Source of the DNA: Capilliphycus salinus
GTDB lineage: Bacteria; Cyanobacteriota; Cyanobacteriia; Cyanobacteriales; Microcoleaceae
Direction: 5' to 3'
DNA length: 64,000 nucleotides
NCBI RefSeq assembly: GCF_047276495.1
Contig: NZ_CP178543.1
Location: 1,178,001 to 1,242,000, forward strand
In this document: positions 28,203 through 36,032 of the stretch, in pieces
How positions within the stretch are numbered: position 1 is the first letter of the stretch
Layout: each line of letters opens with the position of its first letter
Translations under genes and position numbers: made by a program
The notes under the pieces: generated by a model
What the model saw: only the letters and a program-made list of their open reading frames with translations
Databases searched by the model: none
Told to the model about the DNA's origin: nothing

Positions 28203-30821
28203 ATGCCACATCAAGAATACTTTCTTCATCAAATCACAAACCGAATTCGACAATCCTTAGAACTGTCGGAAATTCTCAATGCGGCAGTGGAAGAAATTCG
28301 TTTATTCTTAAAAGTAGATCGGGTCAAAATTTACCGATTTGATTCCGATGGGAGTGGGGAAGTCATTGCCGAGTCTCTAGAAGAAGATACACTTCCTTCG
28401 CTGTTAAACTTGAAGTTTCCAGCAACAGATATCCCCAACCGCGATCGCCAACTGTTTATCAAAGCCAGACAACGAGTAATCGTAGATGTCGCCGCCGGGC
28501 GCCGAATCACCACCCGCCTCGACTGTCAAAAAACCGGAGAACAACTCTCCGAGGTAGACATCCGCTACGCACCGATCGATCCTTGCCACGTACAATATCT
28601 CACCGCAATGGGCGTGCAAGCCTCACTGGTGACTCCGATTTTACACGGTAAACACCTGTGGGGTTTATTAGCCGTTCATCATCGAACACCCCGACCCTAC
28701 AGCGAAGGAGAACTGCAAATCATTCAACTAATCGTCGATCAAGTCTCGATCGCCATCTCCCAGTCCGACCTGTTGACACGCGCCCGAGAACAGGCCCGCT
28801 ACGAAGCGATCGTCAATCAAGTCAGCCAACTGCTGCACTGTCCGCTATCGGTCAACGAAATTCGCCAGCGCGTTCTAGAACAGGCTGTAACCGCCCTCAA
28901 CGGTTCCGGAGGTCGATTGTACATCATCGCCGAACCGACCGGCATCTCCGCCCAACTGTACACCACAGGAGTACAACCCCGCCAACCCTTCCTCGAAGAA
29001 ATCCCCCTGTGGAAAAACCTGATAGAGGGAATGGGAAAAAGCGATCAAAAACAGTACAAAATAGACTCTATAGAGCAATGGCAACGCTACAATCAAAAAC
29101 TCCTCCATTCCCAGTCAGCCGCTTGGAACATCTCAGAACAAAGCCATCGCGTCATCACCTTAAACCAATTGCAAGCCGATCCCTGTCTGGCCCCCTTAGC
29201 GACAGCTTTTGAAGGAACCCCCATTCGTTCGATCGCGCTAATTCCCCTCCAGTTTCACTCCTCCCAAGTGGGCTGTCTGACCATCTTTCGCAACGGCTAC
29301 AACAGCGAAATCTACTGGGCGGGCCGTAACACCTCAGACGAACGCAACAAAATGCCCCGGGCCTCCTTTGAAGCGTGGCGAGAACAAAAATTCGATCAAG
29401 CGCCGAGTTGGAGTCCCGAAGAATTAAAACTCGCCAAAGCCATCGGCGTACACCTCTACATGGCGATCGCTCAAAAACGAGTCGAGTCCATTATCCGCTA
29501 TCAAGCCTCCCACGACGCCCTAACTCGCCTCCCCAACCGCCTGCTGTTTGACGAACAACTCGCCCTGGCTTTAGCCAACAGCAAACAGCACCCGGAAATT
29601 TTAGGGGTTGCCTTTTTAGATCTCGATCGCTTTAAAGTCGTTAACGATACCCTCGGTCACGCCACCGGCGATCGCCTGTTGCAGCAAGTCGCCACCCGCC
29701 TGAAACAATGTCTGCGAAACTGCGACACCATCGCCCGTTGGGGCGGAGATGAATTTACCCTGCTGTTTCCCCACCTCACCTCGGAGGAAGAAATCAGCAA
29801 AATTGCTCAAAAAATACTCGATAAACTCAGCATTCCCTTCGCGATCGACAACCAAGAACTCTATGTTACCGCCAGTCTGGGAATTGCCCTGTGTCCCTAC
29901 GATGCCGAAGACGCCCAAACCCTACTCAAACACGCCGATGCTGCCATGTATCGCGCCAAACAACAAGGTCGCAACGCCTATCAACTGTTTGCGGCAGAAA
30001 TGCACCACCAAGCCGTCAACCAACTCACCCTAGAAGGAGACTTGCGACGTGCCTTGGCCCGAGAAGAATTTGTACTGTATTATCAACCGCAAGTGGAGAT
30101 CGCCACAGGTCGGATCGTCGGTTTAGAAGCGTTAATTCGCTGGCAACATCCCCAACTCGGCTTTGTTTCTCCCGGGGAGTTTATCCCCCTGGCCGAAGAA
30201 ATTGGCTTAATTTCTCCCATCGGACAGTGGGTCTTACAAACCGCTTGCATTCAACACCAAGCTTGGCGGACTGAAGGTTTCCCTCCCCTGCGAGTTGCGG
30301 TTAATTTATCGGCCCGACAATTTCATCAGTCTCACCTGACCAAAATTATTCTCCAAACCCTCGAAGCCACCGAAATCGATCCTCAATACCTGGAATTAGA
30401 AATTACTGAAACTGCGGCGATGCAGGATGTTGACTTTACCATTACCATTTTACGACAATTGCGAGAAATGGGTTTACATATCACCATCGATGATTTTGGT
30501 ACCGGTTACTCCTCTCTCAACGTCCTCAAGCATTTTCCCCTCAACACCCTGAAAATTGACCGTTCTTTTGTTAAAGATATCGTCGAGAATTCTCACGATG
30601 CGGCGATCGCGCAAACCATTGTCGCCCTTGGTCAAGGACTAAAAATGCAAGTTCTCGCAGAAGGGGTAGAAACCTCCCAACAATTATCTTTTTTACATTC
30701 GATGCACTGCGATCTCGCCCAAGGTTATTATTTCTGTCCTCCGGTTCCCGCCACCGAAATCGGCAAACTGCTTCGCCAATCATACCTCAGTGTAAACCTA
30801 AATCCTCCCCTGTGTTCCTAA
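28203..30821 (+). CDS. Bilin-binding GAF photosensor with GGDEF and EAL domains
   Basis: An 872-residue soluble regulator. GAF1 (about 15-190) is phytochrome/cyanobacteriochrome-like: it has the FPATDIP motif and the chromophore site PIDPCHVQYL, where Cys128-His129 would bind a linear tetrapyrrole. GAF2 (about 200-425) is divergent. The GGDEF domain (about 430-590) keeps RWGGDEF (514-518), so diguanylate cyclase activity is likely. The EAL domain (about 605-865) keeps GLEALIRWQHP, LEITETA, IDDFGTGYSSL and VLAEGVET, so phosphodiesterase activity is likely. It should make or break c-di-GMP in response to light; which activity dominates cannot be read. A single gene with no regulator beside it. 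Confidence 0.9.
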   Translation: MPHQEYFLHQITNRIRQSLELSEILNAAVEEIRLFLKVDRVKIYRFDSDGSGEVIAESLEEDTLPSLLNLKFPATDIPNRDRQLFIKARQRVIVDVAAGRRITTRLDCQKTGEQLSEVDIRYAPIDPCHVQYLTAMGVQASLVTPILHGKHLWGLLAVHHRTPRPYSEGELQIIQLIVDQVSIAISQSDLLTRAREQARYEAIVNQVSQLLHCPLSVNEIRQRVLEQAVTALNGSGGRLYIIAEPTGISAQLYTTGVQPRQPFLEEIPLWKNLIEGMGKSDQKQYKIDSIEQWQRYNQKLLHSQSAAWNISEQSHRVITLNQLQADPCLAPLATAFEGTPIRSIALIPLQFHSSQVGCLTIFRNGYNSEIYWAGRNTSDERNKMPRASFEAWREQKFDQAPSWSPEELKLAKAIGVHLYMAIAQKRVESIIRYQASHDALTRLPNRLLFDEQLALALANSKQHPEILGVAFLDLDRFKVVNDTLGHATGDRLLQQVATRLKQCLRNCDTIARWGGDEFTLLFPHLTSEEEISKIAQKILDKLSIPFAIDNQELYVTASLGIALCPYDAEDAQTLLKHADAAMYRAKQQGRNAYQLFAAEMHHQAVNQLTLEGDLRRALAREEFVLYYQPQVEIATGRIVGLEALIRWQHPQLGFVSPGEFIPLAEEIGLISPIGQWVLQTACIQHQAWRTEGFPPLRVAVNLSARQFHQSHLTKIILQTLEATEIDPQYLELEITETAAMQDVDFTITILRQLREMGLHITIDDFGTGYSSLNVLKHFPLNTLKIDRSFVKDIVENSHDAAIAQTIVALGQGLKMQVLAEGVETSQQLSFLHSMHCDLAQGYYFCPPVPATEIGKLLRQSYLSVNLNPPLCS

Positions 30822-30933
30822 ACTCTATTGGTTTGGAGTGCATCTTTTTTTTGACAGTTCGTTCAATTTTCTACAATCGCCGATCGCCCTTTCAGTTAGA
30901 CTGGTAATAGATGAGGTCTATTTATTGCCGATC

Positions 30934-31365
30934 ATGTCATCAACTGCAACACCCCTACCCCCATCGCTCGATCGCATCGTGCAACGGTTCAAACGCGCAT
31001 CCTCAAATAAATTGCGCTACGAACAACTGATCGCCCTGGCTCAGAAGTTGCCCGAATTTCCGACCGATGCTAAAATCTCAGACAATAAAGTTCCCGGTTG
31101 TGTGTCTCAAGTGTATGTAATTGCCGATTTGGATGAAAACGGTAAAGTGCAGTTTCAAGGCGATTCTGACTCTCAATTAACCAAAGGATTAGTTGCCCTA
31201 TTAATTCGCGGTTTAAACGGACTTTCTAGCGCAGAAATCGAAAAAATTACCCCCGACTTTATCGAAGAAACCGGCTTACAAGCAAGCCTGACTCCCTCCC
31301 GTTCTAACGGATTTTATAACATCTTTAAAACCATGCAGCAAAAAGCGATCGCCACTCAAAGCTAA
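30934..31365 (+). CDS. sufE: SufE-family sulfur acceptor
   Basis: The product is 143 residues from the ATG at 30934 (MSSTATPLPP); a longer in-frame start at 30838 would add a non-conserved tail. SufE accepts persulfide sulfur from the cysteine desulfurase SufS for Fe-S cluster assembly. Diagnostic features are the helix RYEQLIALAQKLPEFP and the active-site Cys loop KVPGCVSQVYV, then TKGLVALLIRGLNGLSSAEI and a C-terminal FYNIFKTMQQKA. It stands alone; suf partners are not in the window. Confidence 0.92.
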   Translation: MSSTATPLPPSLDRIVQRFKRASSNKLRYEQLIALAQKLPEFPTDAKISDNKVPGCVSQVYVIADLDENGKVQFQGDSDSQLTKGLVALLIRGLNGLSSAEIEKITPDFIEETGLQASLTPSRSNGFYNIFKTMQQKAIATQS

Positions 31366-31427
31366 TTCCTGTTTATTCCTCATGTTTATTCCTCATTCCT
31401 CCCCGGGCTGCCCTTGTTGAACGAAAG

Positions 31428-31784
31428 ATGATTAATCAAGATTATTTGTGGATAGAAACCCTAAAATTTAACGACCAAGGATTAATTCCCGCCATTGCCC
31501 AAGACTATCACGATAATACCGTTTTAATGATGGCTTGGATGAACCGCGACGCCCTAAAAAAAACCCTCGAAACCGGGGAAGTTCACTACTGGAGTCGTTC
31601 CCGATCCGAACTTTGGCACAAAGGCGCCACATCCGGGCATATTCAAAACGTTAAAGAACTCTACTATGATTGTGATGCAGATGTATTGTTAATTAAAATT
31701 GAGCAAGTCGGAGATATCGCCTGTCATACCGGAGTTAGAAGCTGTTTTTTTAACTCTGTTCCCCTCAAAAATAATTCCAGATAA
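31428..31784 (+). CDS. hisI: Phosphoribosyl-AMP cyclohydrolase
   Basis: A 118-residue monofunctional HisI, step three of histidine synthesis, opening the adenine ring of PR-AMP. It shows LMMAWMNRDALKKTLETG, YWSRSRSELWHKGATSGH, the Zn/Mg-binding CDADVLLIKIEQ and CHTGVRSCFF. The HisE (pyrophosphatase) part found fused in some bacteria is absent. The ATG at 31428 follows AAAG. It lies between sufE and cysS with short-repeat DNA on its right; no other his gene is near. Confidence 0.95.
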   Translation: MINQDYLWIETLKFNDQGLIPAIAQDYHDNTVLMMAWMNRDALKKTLETGEVHYWSRSRSELWHKGATSGHIQNVKELYYDCDADVLLIKIEQVGDIACHTGVRSCFFNSVPLKNNSR

Positions 31785-31924
31785 CTCGGGGCGAATGGCA
31801 ATGCACCCTCAAAAAAATTAGACAACAAAACCAAAGTCAAAAATTCAAAGTCAAAATTCAAAGTTCAAAGTTCGGTGTAAAGGGGCAGGTTTATGTCAGT
31901 TATGTATGAGAAAATATAGCTTCT

Positions 31925-32040
31925 AAAACACTCTTGCCTCTTGCTAGCTTGCCTCTTGCCTCTTGCCTCTTGCCTCTTGCCTCTTGCCTCTTGCTAGCTT
32001 GCTAGCTTGCCTATTCCCTGTTCCCTGTTCCCTATTGCCT
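31925..32040. repeat. Heptanucleotide tandem repeats (CTTGCCT) ahead of cysS
   Basis: Runs of CTTGCCT/TTGCCTC with CTTGCTAG variants and CCTGTTCC units, from about 31931 to a few bases before the cysS ATG. They fill the space where the cysS promoter and ribosome site would lie. Confidence 0.85.
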
Positions 32041-32047
32041 GAAAAGA

Positions 32048-33499
32048 ATGACCCTTAAAATTTATAACACCCAAACCCGCACGAAAGAAACCTTTACCCC
32101 CCTAGAACCCCAACAAGTTAAAATGTATTGCTGTGGGGTAACAGTGTATGACTATTGCCATCTCGGTCACGCCCGTTCATATATATTTTGGGATGTGGTA
32201 CGCCGTTATTTAGAATGGTTGGGATATACCGTTAAATACGTTCAAAACTTTACCGATATCGACGATAAAATTCTCAACCGGGCGAAAACAGAAAACTCCT
32301 CAATGCAAGCCGTATCCGAACGGTTTATCGAAGCCTATTTTGAAGATCTGCGTCGTTTAAACGTTCGAGATGCTGATGCTTATCCTCGCGCCACCGATAA
32401 TATATCCGAAATCTATCAACTCATCCAACAACTCGAGAAAAAAGGCTACGCCTACGCCAGCAAAGGCGATGTATTCTACAGTGTCGAAAAATTTCCCGAA
32501 TACGGTAAACTCTCCGGACGCAAACAAGAACAACTGCAAGCAGGCGCCAGTGGACGGGTTTCCGGTGCCGAAGGCGAAAAGAAACATCCTTCTGACTTTG
32601 CTTTGTGGAAAGCCGCAAAACCGGGAGAACCGGCTTGGGAGTCCCCCTGGGGTGAAGGACGTCCGGGTTGGCATATCGAATGTTCGGCGATGGTGCGGCG
32701 ACTTCTGGGTGCTACTATTGATATTCACGGGGGAGGCGGAGATCTGGTTTTCCCCCACCACGAAAATGAAATTGCCCAGTCGGAAGCGGCTAACTGCGAA
32801 CCTTTAGCCCGTTACTGGATGCACAATGGGTTTGTTACCGTTGGCGGCGAAAAGATGTCAAAGTCTTTGGGGAATTTTACCACGATTCGCCAATTGCTGG
32901 AAACGGTCGATCCGATGGTGATTCGCCTGTTTGTGTTGCAAGCTCATTATCGCAAACCTCTAGATTTTACTTCGGACGCGATCGCCGGAGCTGATAATGG
33001 TTGGAATACGTTAAAAGAGGGGTTGCTGTTCAAATCTCAATTTGGGGAAAAATTGGGGTGGAAAGGGGATGATAAAAAGTCTCTGTCTCTGCTTTGTGAG
33101 GCTGTTGAACGCTTCCAAACGGCGATGGATGACGATTTTAACACCCCAGGAGGTTTGGCGGTTCTGTTTGAACTCGCGAAGGAGTTACGCAAGGAGGGGA
33201 ATGTTTTAACTCACGAAGGCAAGACCGAAACTCCTTTAGAACAAATACAGCAAACTTGGTGGACTTTGGTCAAACTCGCTTCGGTGTTGGGGTTGGAAGT
33301 TCAACCCGACGACGAGGAAAGTTCTACAGATACAACCTCGCGCTTTAGCGATCAGGAGATCGAAGCTTTGGTTCAACAGCGTTTGGTTGCCCGCAAAGCT
33401 AAAAATTACGCCGAGGGCGATAAAATTCGCGACCGCTTACAAGAAGCGGGTATTACTTTAATCGATCGCCCCGGTGGGGAAACTGTTTGGCATCGATAA
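32048..33499 (+). CDS. cysS: Cysteinyl-tRNA synthetase
   Basis: A 483-residue class Ia synthetase that charges tRNA-Cys. Visible are the CCGVTVYDYCHLGHARSY segment (Zn-binding Cys and the HIGH-type HLGH), FTDIDDKIL, the WHIECSAMVRRLLG motif with the second zinc Cys, DIHGGGGDLVFPHHENEIAQ, and KMSKSLGNF. The C-terminus has the usual helical anticodon region ending EAGITLIDRPGGETVW. Length is normal. The start at 32048 follows AAAAGA. Confidence 0.97.
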   Translation: MTLKIYNTQTRTKETFTPLEPQQVKMYCCGVTVYDYCHLGHARSYIFWDVVRRYLEWLGYTVKYVQNFTDIDDKILNRAKTENSSMQAVSERFIEAYFEDLRRLNVRDADAYPRATDNISEIYQLIQQLEKKGYAYASKGDVFYSVEKFPEYGKLSGRKQEQLQAGASGRVSGAEGEKKHPSDFALWKAAKPGEPAWESPWGEGRPGWHIECSAMVRRLLGATIDIHGGGGDLVFPHHENEIAQSEAANCEPLARYWMHNGFVTVGGEKMSKSLGNFTTIRQLLETVDPMVIRLFVLQAHYRKPLDFTSDAIAGADNGWNTLKEGLLFKSQFGEKLGWKGDDKKSLSLLCEAVERFQTAMDDDFNTPGGLAVLFELAKELRKEGNVLTHEGKTETPLEQIQQTWWTLVKLASVLGLEVQPDDEESSTDTTSRFSDQEIEALVQQRLVARKAKNYAEGDKIRDRLQEAGITLIDRPGGETVWHR

Positions 33500-33578
33500 G
33501 TTACCTCTGTACGGGCGGGTTCTGTAATCGGCGTTTGTTGCCCACAAAATAACTGACATCAAACCGCCCCGCTTTTGT
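33500..33578. repeat. GGGCGGGTT-type hairpin repeat after cysS
   Basis: ACGGGCGGGTTCTG ... AAACCGCCCCG (33509-33571) is one copy of the dispersed palindromic family, with the interior CCCACAAAATAACTGAC like other copies. It is the first element of the 33.5-34.0 kb non-coding stretch. Confidence 0.75.
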
Positions 33579-33889
33579 GTTGAATAAAAAGTCAAGCGTA
33601 AGGGCGAGTTGCCCCCACTACCTTTACTCTCATCCTACCCCAAATCCCCCCAATTGTCAATATCTTTGACGGCGCCGGGACCAAAGAAGTTAGAAGTCGT
33701 GAGGTCGTGAGGTCAGAAGTCGTGAGGTCGTGAGGTCAGTGAACAGTGAACAGTGAACAGTGACCAGTATCATGCTATTGACTGGTAACTGATAACTGTA
33801 AATTGTAAACTGCCTTACCCCTTACCCCTTACCCCTTACCCTTTACCCTTTACCCTATTCACTGGTGACGGGTGACTGGTGAGGTGTAA
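33579..33889 (+). repeat. Left arm of a ~300 bp inverted repeat
   Basis: This segment is closely matched, reversed and complemented, at 35684-35980. Shared landmarks, read on this strand, are AGTCAAGCGTAA, CAATTGTCAATATCTTTGA, GGGACCAAAGAAGTTA, a run of GTGAGGTC units, GAACAGTGAACAGTGA, CAGTATCATGCTATTGACTG, then TTACCCC and TTTACCC runs and CACTGGTGACGGGTGACTGG. This arm has extra GTGAGGTC copies. The remaining bases to 34007 hold a likely promoter for the small gene. Confidence 0.85.
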
Positions 33890-34007
33890 ATTGCCTATTG
33901 CCTTTAAAAAGTAACTTTTGTTACAGATTTTAAATTCTGTATTCTTAGCTACAAAAAATCGATAAACTAAAAGGGTAGAGAAATAATTATAGGAAAGCAA
34001 TTTAAGG

Positions 34008-34193
34008 ATGAATACTCAAGAAAAGTTCAAATTTTATCGGATAGAATCTGAGACGAACAGCGATCGCGTGACTCTGGTGGTGGTCATCTTGTTAACTTCT
34101 TTGTCGATGGGATTACTACCGATCGCAATGCTACCGATGTCGGTGATTTCTTCAGATTTCATACCCCACGAAGGCAGTTTGTGGAAAAACTAA
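34008..34193 (+). CDS. Small single-helix membrane protein, unknown
   Basis: A 61-residue protein: a charged N-terminal part (MNTQEKFKFYRIESETNSDR) followed by one hydrophobic segment, about residues 23-48 (LVVVILLTSLSMGLLPIAML), and a short polar tail. AGGAAAG lies about 10 bases upstream of the ATG. No family was recognised. It is the first of two genes enclosed by the long inverted repeat. It could be a real small membrane protein or a chance frame; the ribosome site and clean helix favour the former. Confidence 0.4.
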   Translation: MNTQEKFKFYRIESETNSDRVTLVVVILLTSLSMGLLPIAMLPMSVISSDFIPHEGSLWKN

Positions 34194-34217
34194 AGATAAA
34201 TAATTTGTTAAATTATC

Positions 34218-34320
34218 CAGGGGGCGGTGTCGGGTGTAAAAAAAGACTTTGCCTCAGCAAAAGGTGAGTTTGCTAAGTTGGCAGCCAGGAGTTAGGGGAA
34301 AGTCCGACTCAAGACCCCCC
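34218..34320 (+). ncRNA. Possible structured RNA upstream of the Thr/Ser-rich protein gene
   Basis: Nested pairings can be drawn: GGGGG (34220-34224) with CCCCC (34315-34320), GTCGG (34229-34233) with CCGAC (34304-34308), a hairpin TTTGC-CTCA-GCAAA (34248-34261), and CTAA/TTAG around TGGC-AG-CCA. An alternative CTCA/TGAG pairing exists. GGGGAAAGTCCG faintly recalls a cobalamin-riboswitch core, but the rest of that motif is absent. No known family is claimed. It lies in the 359-base gap between the two enclosed genes. Confidence 0.25.
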
Positions 34321-34552
34321 AACAAGATTAAGCAATAATCAACGCTAAAACAATCGACTCGGCGATCGCGAAACAGTCAAAACCAGCATTTAATGGTATC
34401 ATAGGTAACTGTTACAATCGTCAATCTGAGAAATAATCAGGATATCAAAAATTAAAATAGAGTAAAACCCGTCTAAAAACAGATCAGAAGTGGACGGGAA
34501 ATATGTAAAAATAGCATCGAATTCTTATTTTAGAACAGCAGAGGTATTAAAT

Positions 34553-35584
34553 ATGCAGACGAGATATGAATCCTCCTCGAATCCGACCGAATCTCAACAC
34601 TCAACTCACTTACCGACCGTCAAATCAATCGCGACATCAGAACTGTCACCGGCTGTTAAAACCTCCTCATTGGTGGGGTTAGTTGTCATCCTGTTTGCAA
34701 CATTGATGGGTTCTTTGGTGGTGAGTCCTTCACCGGAAACCATCGCCGAGAGTGAGGAGACAGAATCAGTAACAACTAGCGCAACCGAAGAAACCAGTCC
34801 GATTGTTGTAGAATCTGTAGAGACTGAGACTCCCACAACCATCACCCCAGTAGCCCCCGAGACGGATATTGCAGCAACAACAACCCCGACAACGACAGAC
34901 ACAGAGTCGGCTGTTGTGACCCCGGACTCGGAAGTTGATCTCACCTTACCGAATGGGACTCAAGCGACAACAGATTCAACCGCTTCTACCCTAACCCCAG
35001 AAATAGATACAGAAGCGACGACAACAATAACTCCAGAAACCGAAACCGAAATAGAAACAACCCCACCGACAGCGGATGAAACGGTTTCTACCCCGGACAC
35101 CTCAACCCCGGGTGCCTCGGGACTACCGTCCGTCACTTCTTCACCGAGTGTGGAAGCGACTCAACCGACGGTAGAGACTGACGCCGCAGCCATCCCAGAA
35201 AGCCAACCGGACACCCTTAACCCCGCAGGGGAAGCCGCAGACAGCGAAATCGCCGCATCTAGCCCAGAAACGGCGACAGAAGCAGCAACCCCGGTGGCGG
35301 CGACCTCGGAGGTCGATACAACCGAATTAAGCCAGAGTCTTTATAATCAAATTGACTCGACCTGGACATCTCCGGTGGATGGAGAGTCGGTTTATGTGGT
35401 CAAACTCAATAGCGAGGGTGATATTATTGGATACGAAGCTAAATCTCAAGTGGCAAAAAATAACCTTGAGAATACACCCCTTCCCGAGTTGGTGAACTCT
35501 GACGCCGCCTCGACTGAAGCCGCTGCCCAATTTGAAGTGGTATTTTCGACTTCTGGAATATTAGAAGTAAAGTCTCCTCAATAG
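34553..35584 (+). CDS. Membrane-anchored Thr/Ser/Glu-rich protein with TonB-like C-terminus
   Basis: The product is 343 residues from the ATG at 34553, eight bases after GAGG; a GTG at 34490 is less likely. One membrane helix lies at about 38-58 (SLVGLVVILFATLMGSLVVS). Residues about 65-260 are low-complexity Thr/Glu/Pro/Ser/Ala sequence, as in periplasm-spanning or wall-spanning linkers. The last ~85 residues fold as a small domain: SLYNQIDSTWTSP, VYVVKLNSEGDIIGYEAKSQ and NTPLPELV, a pattern that resembles TonB C-terminal domains. Resemblance is weak, so the role (energy transduction or scaffold) is only suggested. It lies inside the long inverted repeat. Confidence 0.6.
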   Translation: MQTRYESSSNPTESQHSTHLPTVKSIATSELSPAVKTSSLVGLVVILFATLMGSLVVSPSPETIAESEETESVTTSATEETSPIVVESVETETPTTITPVAPETDIAATTTPTTTDTESAVVTPDSEVDLTLPNGTQATTDSTASTLTPEIDTEATTTITPETETEIETTPPTADETVSTPDTSTPGASGLPSVTSSPSVEATQPTVETDAAAIPESQPDTLNPAGEAADSEIAASSPETATEAATPVAATSEVDTTELSQSLYNQIDSTWTSPVDGESVYVVKLNSEGDIIGYEAKSQVAKNNLENTPLPELVNSDAASTEAAAQFEVVFSTSGILEVKSPQ

Positions 35585-35618
35585 TTTTTGAGAAGATTTC
35601 CCCCAATAAAAACCAACT

Positions 35619-35683
35619 GGGGCGGGCGGGTTTATAGAATTTTTGTCTAGAGGAGAAGATCAATTTACTCCGAACCCGCCCCT
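35619..35683. repeat. Palindromic repeat, reversed copy, next to the right inverted-repeat arm
   Basis: TGGGGCGGGCGGGTTTATAG ... CCGAACCCGCCCCTTT. It is a member of the dispersed GC-rich hairpin family, in the orientation that starts with GGGTTTAT. Confidence 0.7.
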
Positions 35684-35980
35684 TTTACACCTCACCAGTC
35701 ACCCGTCACCAGTGAATAGGGTAAAGGGTAAAGGGTAAGGGGTAAGGGGTAAGGGGTAAGGCAGTTTACAATTTACAGTTATCAGTTACCAGTCAATAGC
35801 ATGATACTGGTCACTGTTCACTGTTCACTGTTCACTGACTCCTGACCTCACGACCTCACGAGTTCTAACTTCTTTGGTCCCGGCGTCATCAAAGATATTG
35901 ACAATTGGGGGTATTTTGGGTAAGATAGAAGAGAACTTGTCAGGGCTAACTCGTGTTTACGCTTGACTTATTCATCAACC
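35684..35980 (-). repeat. Right arm of the ~300 bp inverted repeat
   Basis: It matches 33579-33889 in reverse complement, from TTTACACCTCACCAGTCACC through AGGGTAAGGGGTAAG, CAGTTTACAATTTACAG, CACTGTTCACTGTTCAC and TTCTTTGGTCCCGGC to TTTACGCTTGACTT. It lies in the gap downstream of dnaA. Bases 35981-36032 show nothing else. Confidence 0.85.
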
Positions 35981-36032
35981 AAACGAGAGAGTTGACTGTT
36001 ACTAGAAGCGCCTGTTGCCTGTCTTGGTGGTG

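Noticed and set aside
34290..34320. Cobalamin riboswitch
   Set aside because: Only GGGGAAAGTCCG resembles the core; the rest of the conserved core is missing and the downstream gene is not a B12 gene.
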